This document shows positions 62,178-64,000 of a DNA stretch of 64,000 bases, piece by piece. Source of the DNA: SZUA-430 sp040080835 (lineage in GTDB: Bacteria; Pseudomonadota; Alphaproteobacteria; Micropepsales; Micropepsaceae); NCBI GenBank assembly GCA_040080835.1, contig JBEBHP010000007.1:147158-211157 (forward strand). Direction: 5' to 3'. A program made the position numbers and the translations under genes. How positions within the stretch are numbered: position 1 is the stretch's first letter; each line of letters begins with the position of its first letter. The notes beneath the pieces were generated by a model. The model was not told where the DNA came from and searched no databases. It worked only from the letters and a program-made list of their open reading frames with translations.

Positions 62178-62915
62178 TTATTTCTTGCGCATGCGGGCCA
62201 GGCGCTCGTGCATCTCCGGACCGCGCCCTTCCGAAAAATGAAGCTCCCACGCAACGCCCGACTTGACCGTCATGCCTTCTGTATCCGTCACGAGCCGCTT
62301 CATCGCCCGCGTGGCCCGCCAGCTATTGGCAACAACCTCATTGCAGAATCGTGCGGCTTCTGCGTCGAGCTCGGCTTCGGGCACGCAGAAATTGGCGAGG
62401 CCCATCTGCGCCGCCTGTTCGCCCGAATAGGTGCGGGAGGCAAACATCATCTCATGGGCGCGCGGCACGCCAACACGGCGAGGCAGGCGCTGTGACAGAC
62501 CCCAGATCGGCACCAGATCCCACTTTGCATGCGTGTCGGCAAACCTGGCTGTATCGGCCGCAATGATGATGTCGGCGGCCAGCGCAAGCTCAAGCCCACC
62601 GGTCATGCAGTGCCCGCGTACGGCTGCCACCACCGGCATGGGAAGCGTCGCAAGCCGTTCAACAACGCCTGTCTCGAACCGCCCGACGCCTCCACTCTCG
62701 CTGCCGCCTGCGATGCCATCCAGATCGTGACCCGCACAGAAGCTGCGACCGCTGGCATTCAGCAGCACGCAGCCAACGCGGTCAGCCGTCACACCATTCA
62801 GATGACGGTCGAGCTCATGGAATGACGCAACGGACAGCGCGTTAAGCTTTTCAGGGCGATTGAGTGTGAGCGTACAAAGTCCATCTACAATTGAACAAAG
62901 AACCAGGTCTGTCAT
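62178..62915 (-). CDS. Enoyl-CoA hydratase/isomerase family protein
   Basis: 245 residues. Oxyanion-hole segments ASGRSFCAGHDLDG and AAVRGHCMTGGLELALAADIIIA; the catalytic region KWDLVPIWGLSQRLPRRVG lacks an evident glutamate at one of the two usual positions, so it may be an isomerase or lyase-type crotonase. Followed 50 bp later by the MBL hydrolase. Confidence 0.88.
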   Translation of the reverse strand: MTDLVLCSIVDGLCTLTLNRPEKLNALSVASFHELDRHLNGVTADRVGCVLLNASGRSFCAGHDLDGIAGGSESGGVGRFETGVVERLATLPMPVVAAVRGHCMTGGLELALAADIIIAADTARFADTHAKWDLVPIWGLSQRLPRRVGVPRAHEMMFASRTYSGEQAAQMGLANFCVPEAELDAEAARFCNEVVANSWRATRAMKRLVTDTEGMTVKSGVAWELHFSEGRGPEMHERLARMRKK

Positions 62916-63391
62916 TGAAGGCCTCGTTTATTGGAGTGCGGAGCCAGTCTGACCGGATTTTGTGGAATGTGAAAGGGTGCGCGCCCGCAGCAACTGCAGA
63001 CAAGCGGTCGACAGAGCAAGGCGACCCCGGTCAGGCGCGGGCAAGCAGCGTCTGGTTCTTCAGCAAATTACCTGCAGCGCGAAACGTAAGCGGCGAAAAC
63101 GCCAATCTGGTAGTTCGTGATCTTGCCTGCCAAGCCAGTTCATTGCACAGCAACGCCGCGCGACACGTTGCCGTGCTGGAAATAGCCAGTCTCATCGATC
63201 ACGAGGACCGCTTCATCATCCGCCAAATCCTCAATGACATAGTCTCGTATGCTAACCGAACGAAGAATTCGTAAGCGACCTGGAACTTTAGCCTTTCATG
63301 CGCGTTACCTGTTTGCGGCATTTCCGTGCCATAAACCGGGCGTCGAAGTCGACGCAACTCTGCAGGCATCATCATCACCGACAGAAATGAC
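62916..63391. other. Gene-free stretch holding the transposase remnant
   Basis: 476 bp between the crotonase start and the PAS gene. Besides the IS701 remnant at about 63070-63265 I see no intact gene, no tRNA and no terminal inverted repeat pair. The segment 63275-63391 shows no similarity to the PAS repeat unit. Confidence 0.55.
63070..63265 (-). pseudogene. Remnant of an IS701-family transposase
   Basis: Read on the minus strand, a decayed frame gives RDYVIEDLADDEAVLVIDET, then a stretch ending VAVQ, an in-frame TGA at 63142-63140, TGLAGKITNYQIGVFAAYVS, and a further stop. This is the DDE-core region (VLVIDETG, TGxAGKIxNxQIGVFxAYVS) of IS701-type transposases. Both ends and most of the gene are missing. 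An apparent plus-strand frame at 62891-63274 is only its shadow. Confidence 0.75.
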
Positions 63392-64000
63392 GTGTTAAAC
63401 GCGCGGGCCGGTACCACCGACGGCGCCGACAACACCGCGCGCAAGGCCGAGGAAGCACTGCTCAAGGCGGGAGCTCTGCAGAGCGCCATCTTCAACAGCG
63501 CCAATTTTTCGAGCATAGCGACCGACGCCAAGGGCGTTATTCAGATCTTCAACGTCGGCGCCGAGCGGATGCTGGGTTACACCGCCGCCGAGGTGATGAA
63601 CAAGATCACGCCGGCCGATATCTCCGATCCACAGGAACTGATCGCGCGGGCCAAAACGCTGAGCGTCGAACTTGCAACCTCAATCACGCCGGGCTTTGAT
63701 GCACTGGTCTTCAAGGCATCGCGCGGGATCGAGGATATTTATGAACTGACCTACATCCGCAAGGATGGCAGCCGCTTTCCCGCGGTGGTGTCCGTCACCG
63801 CGCTGCGCGATGCACAAAACGTCATCATCGGCTATCTGCTGATCGGCACCGACAACACCGCACGCAAGGCAGCGGAAGAGGCACTGCTCAAGGCTGGTGC
63901 CCTGCAGAGCGCCATCTTCAACAGCGCCAATTTTTCGAGCATAGCGACCGACGCCAAGGGCGTTATTCAGATCTTCAACGTCGGCGCCGAGCGGATGCTG
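63392..64000 (+). CDS. PAS-repeat sensor protein, 3' end outside window, start uncertain
   Basis: An open frame runs from 63335 (after a TAA) to the window end; the first usable start seen is GTG 63392. It encodes PAS domains: ALQSAIFNSANFSSIATDAK, GVIQIFNVGAERMLGY, then a PAC-like ELTYIRKDGSRFPAVVSVTA and IIGYLLIGTDNTARK. The unit repeats after 142 residues. Such tandem-PAS proteins usually end in a histidine kinase, which would lie past base 64000. The absence of an N-terminal domain and the adjacent IS remnant suggest the true 5' end has been lost. Confidence 0.75.
   Translation, partial: MLNARAGTTDGADNTARKAEEALLKAGALQSAIFNSANFSSIATDAKGVIQIFNVGAERMLGYTAAEVMNKITPADISDPQELIARAKTLSVELATSITPGFDALVFKASRGIEDIYELTYIRKDGSRFPAVVSVTALRDAQNVIIGYLLIGTDNTARKAAEEALLKAGALQSAIFNSANFSSIATDAKGVIQIFNVGAERML
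63428..64000. repeat. Direct repeat, about 423-426 bp, encoding PAS units
   Basis: The stretch from GACAACACCGC at 63428 recurs from 63851. Bases 63478-63574 match 63904-64000 without difference as far as the window goes; before that the copies differ by substitutions and one extra codon (GCG) in the second. Left of about 63415 the similarity stops abruptly. Confidence 0.85.

Noticed and set aside
62891..63274. Plus-strand 127-residue frame before the PAS gene
   Set aside because: It is antisense to the IS701 transposase remnant, which explains its protein-like look (LIDHEDRF is the reverse of VLVIDETG).
63199..63531. Minus-strand 110-residue frame across the IS/PAS junction
   Set aside because: It spans two unrelated pieces out of frame with the transposase and has no motif.
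1..64000. CRISPR arrays, rRNA genes, prophage structural genes, complete insertion sequences
   Set aside because: No regularly spaced short repeats, no rRNA-like stretches and no phage head/tail or intact transposase genes were seen.

Overview
The window is a 64 kb, GC-rich piece of a bacterial chromosome. The gene content fits an alphaproteobacterium: a DUF3489/DUF2924/serine-recombinase trio, a DUF2336 protein beside guaB, many acyl-CoA and aromatic catabolism genes, and HtrA next to an OmpR-type two-component pair. I cannot name the genus. The left 25 kb is an accessory catabolic region, the middle has a small mobile-looking trio, and the right 36 kb mixes housekeeping and degradative genes.

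1-8960: a beta-oxidation-like module (truncated SDR plus a split pair of MaoC-type hydratase subunits) diverges from a LysR gene. Two flavin-dependent luciferase-like monooxygenases follow, one with an MFS transporter, the other with an FAD/NAD(P) oxidoreductase and a divergent LysR. 9337-24847: nine tightly packed minus-strand genes form a probable operon for oxidising a phenolic compound: HpaB-like hydroxylase, aldehyde dehydrogenase, FAH-family enzyme, HpaI-like aldolase, HpaH-like hydratase, P450, FAD monooxygenase, DUF3237 and a thioesterase. A divergent TetR gene, a two-domain extradiol dioxygenase, a lone molybdenum-hydroxylase large subunit and another thioesterase follow on the plus strand. 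Three related ACTATAGT-type palindromes lie exactly in the two gaps flanking tetR, which makes a local regulon likely. A SnoaL/DoxX pair and a third LysR close the region.

24945-27619 holds the DUF3489-DUF2924-large serine recombinase trio, followed by tRNA-Gln(TTG). 28014-32066 carries an SMP-30-like membrane-anchored protein, tRNA-Pro(CGG), a lipoprotein, an EF-hand-like secreted protein and HU. 32067-43361 has an FAH enzyme overlapping an MFS gene, a histidine kinase/response regulator pair with HtrA, CcmE, an RsmB-type methyltransferase, GuaB and DUF2336. 43376-62915 has a CPA1 antiporter with a cyclic-nucleotide-binding domain, two coupled MFS genes, acyl-CoA enzymes, ChaC, MsrB, a cytosolic GH5 enzyme, a Baeyer-Villiger-type monooxygenase, two metallo-beta-lactamase-fold hydrolases and a TPR protein. 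At the right edge a decayed IS701-like transposase sits directly in front of the 5'-truncated-looking start of a PAS-repeat gene that runs off the window.

All functions are inferred from reading the translated sequence; no database search was run.
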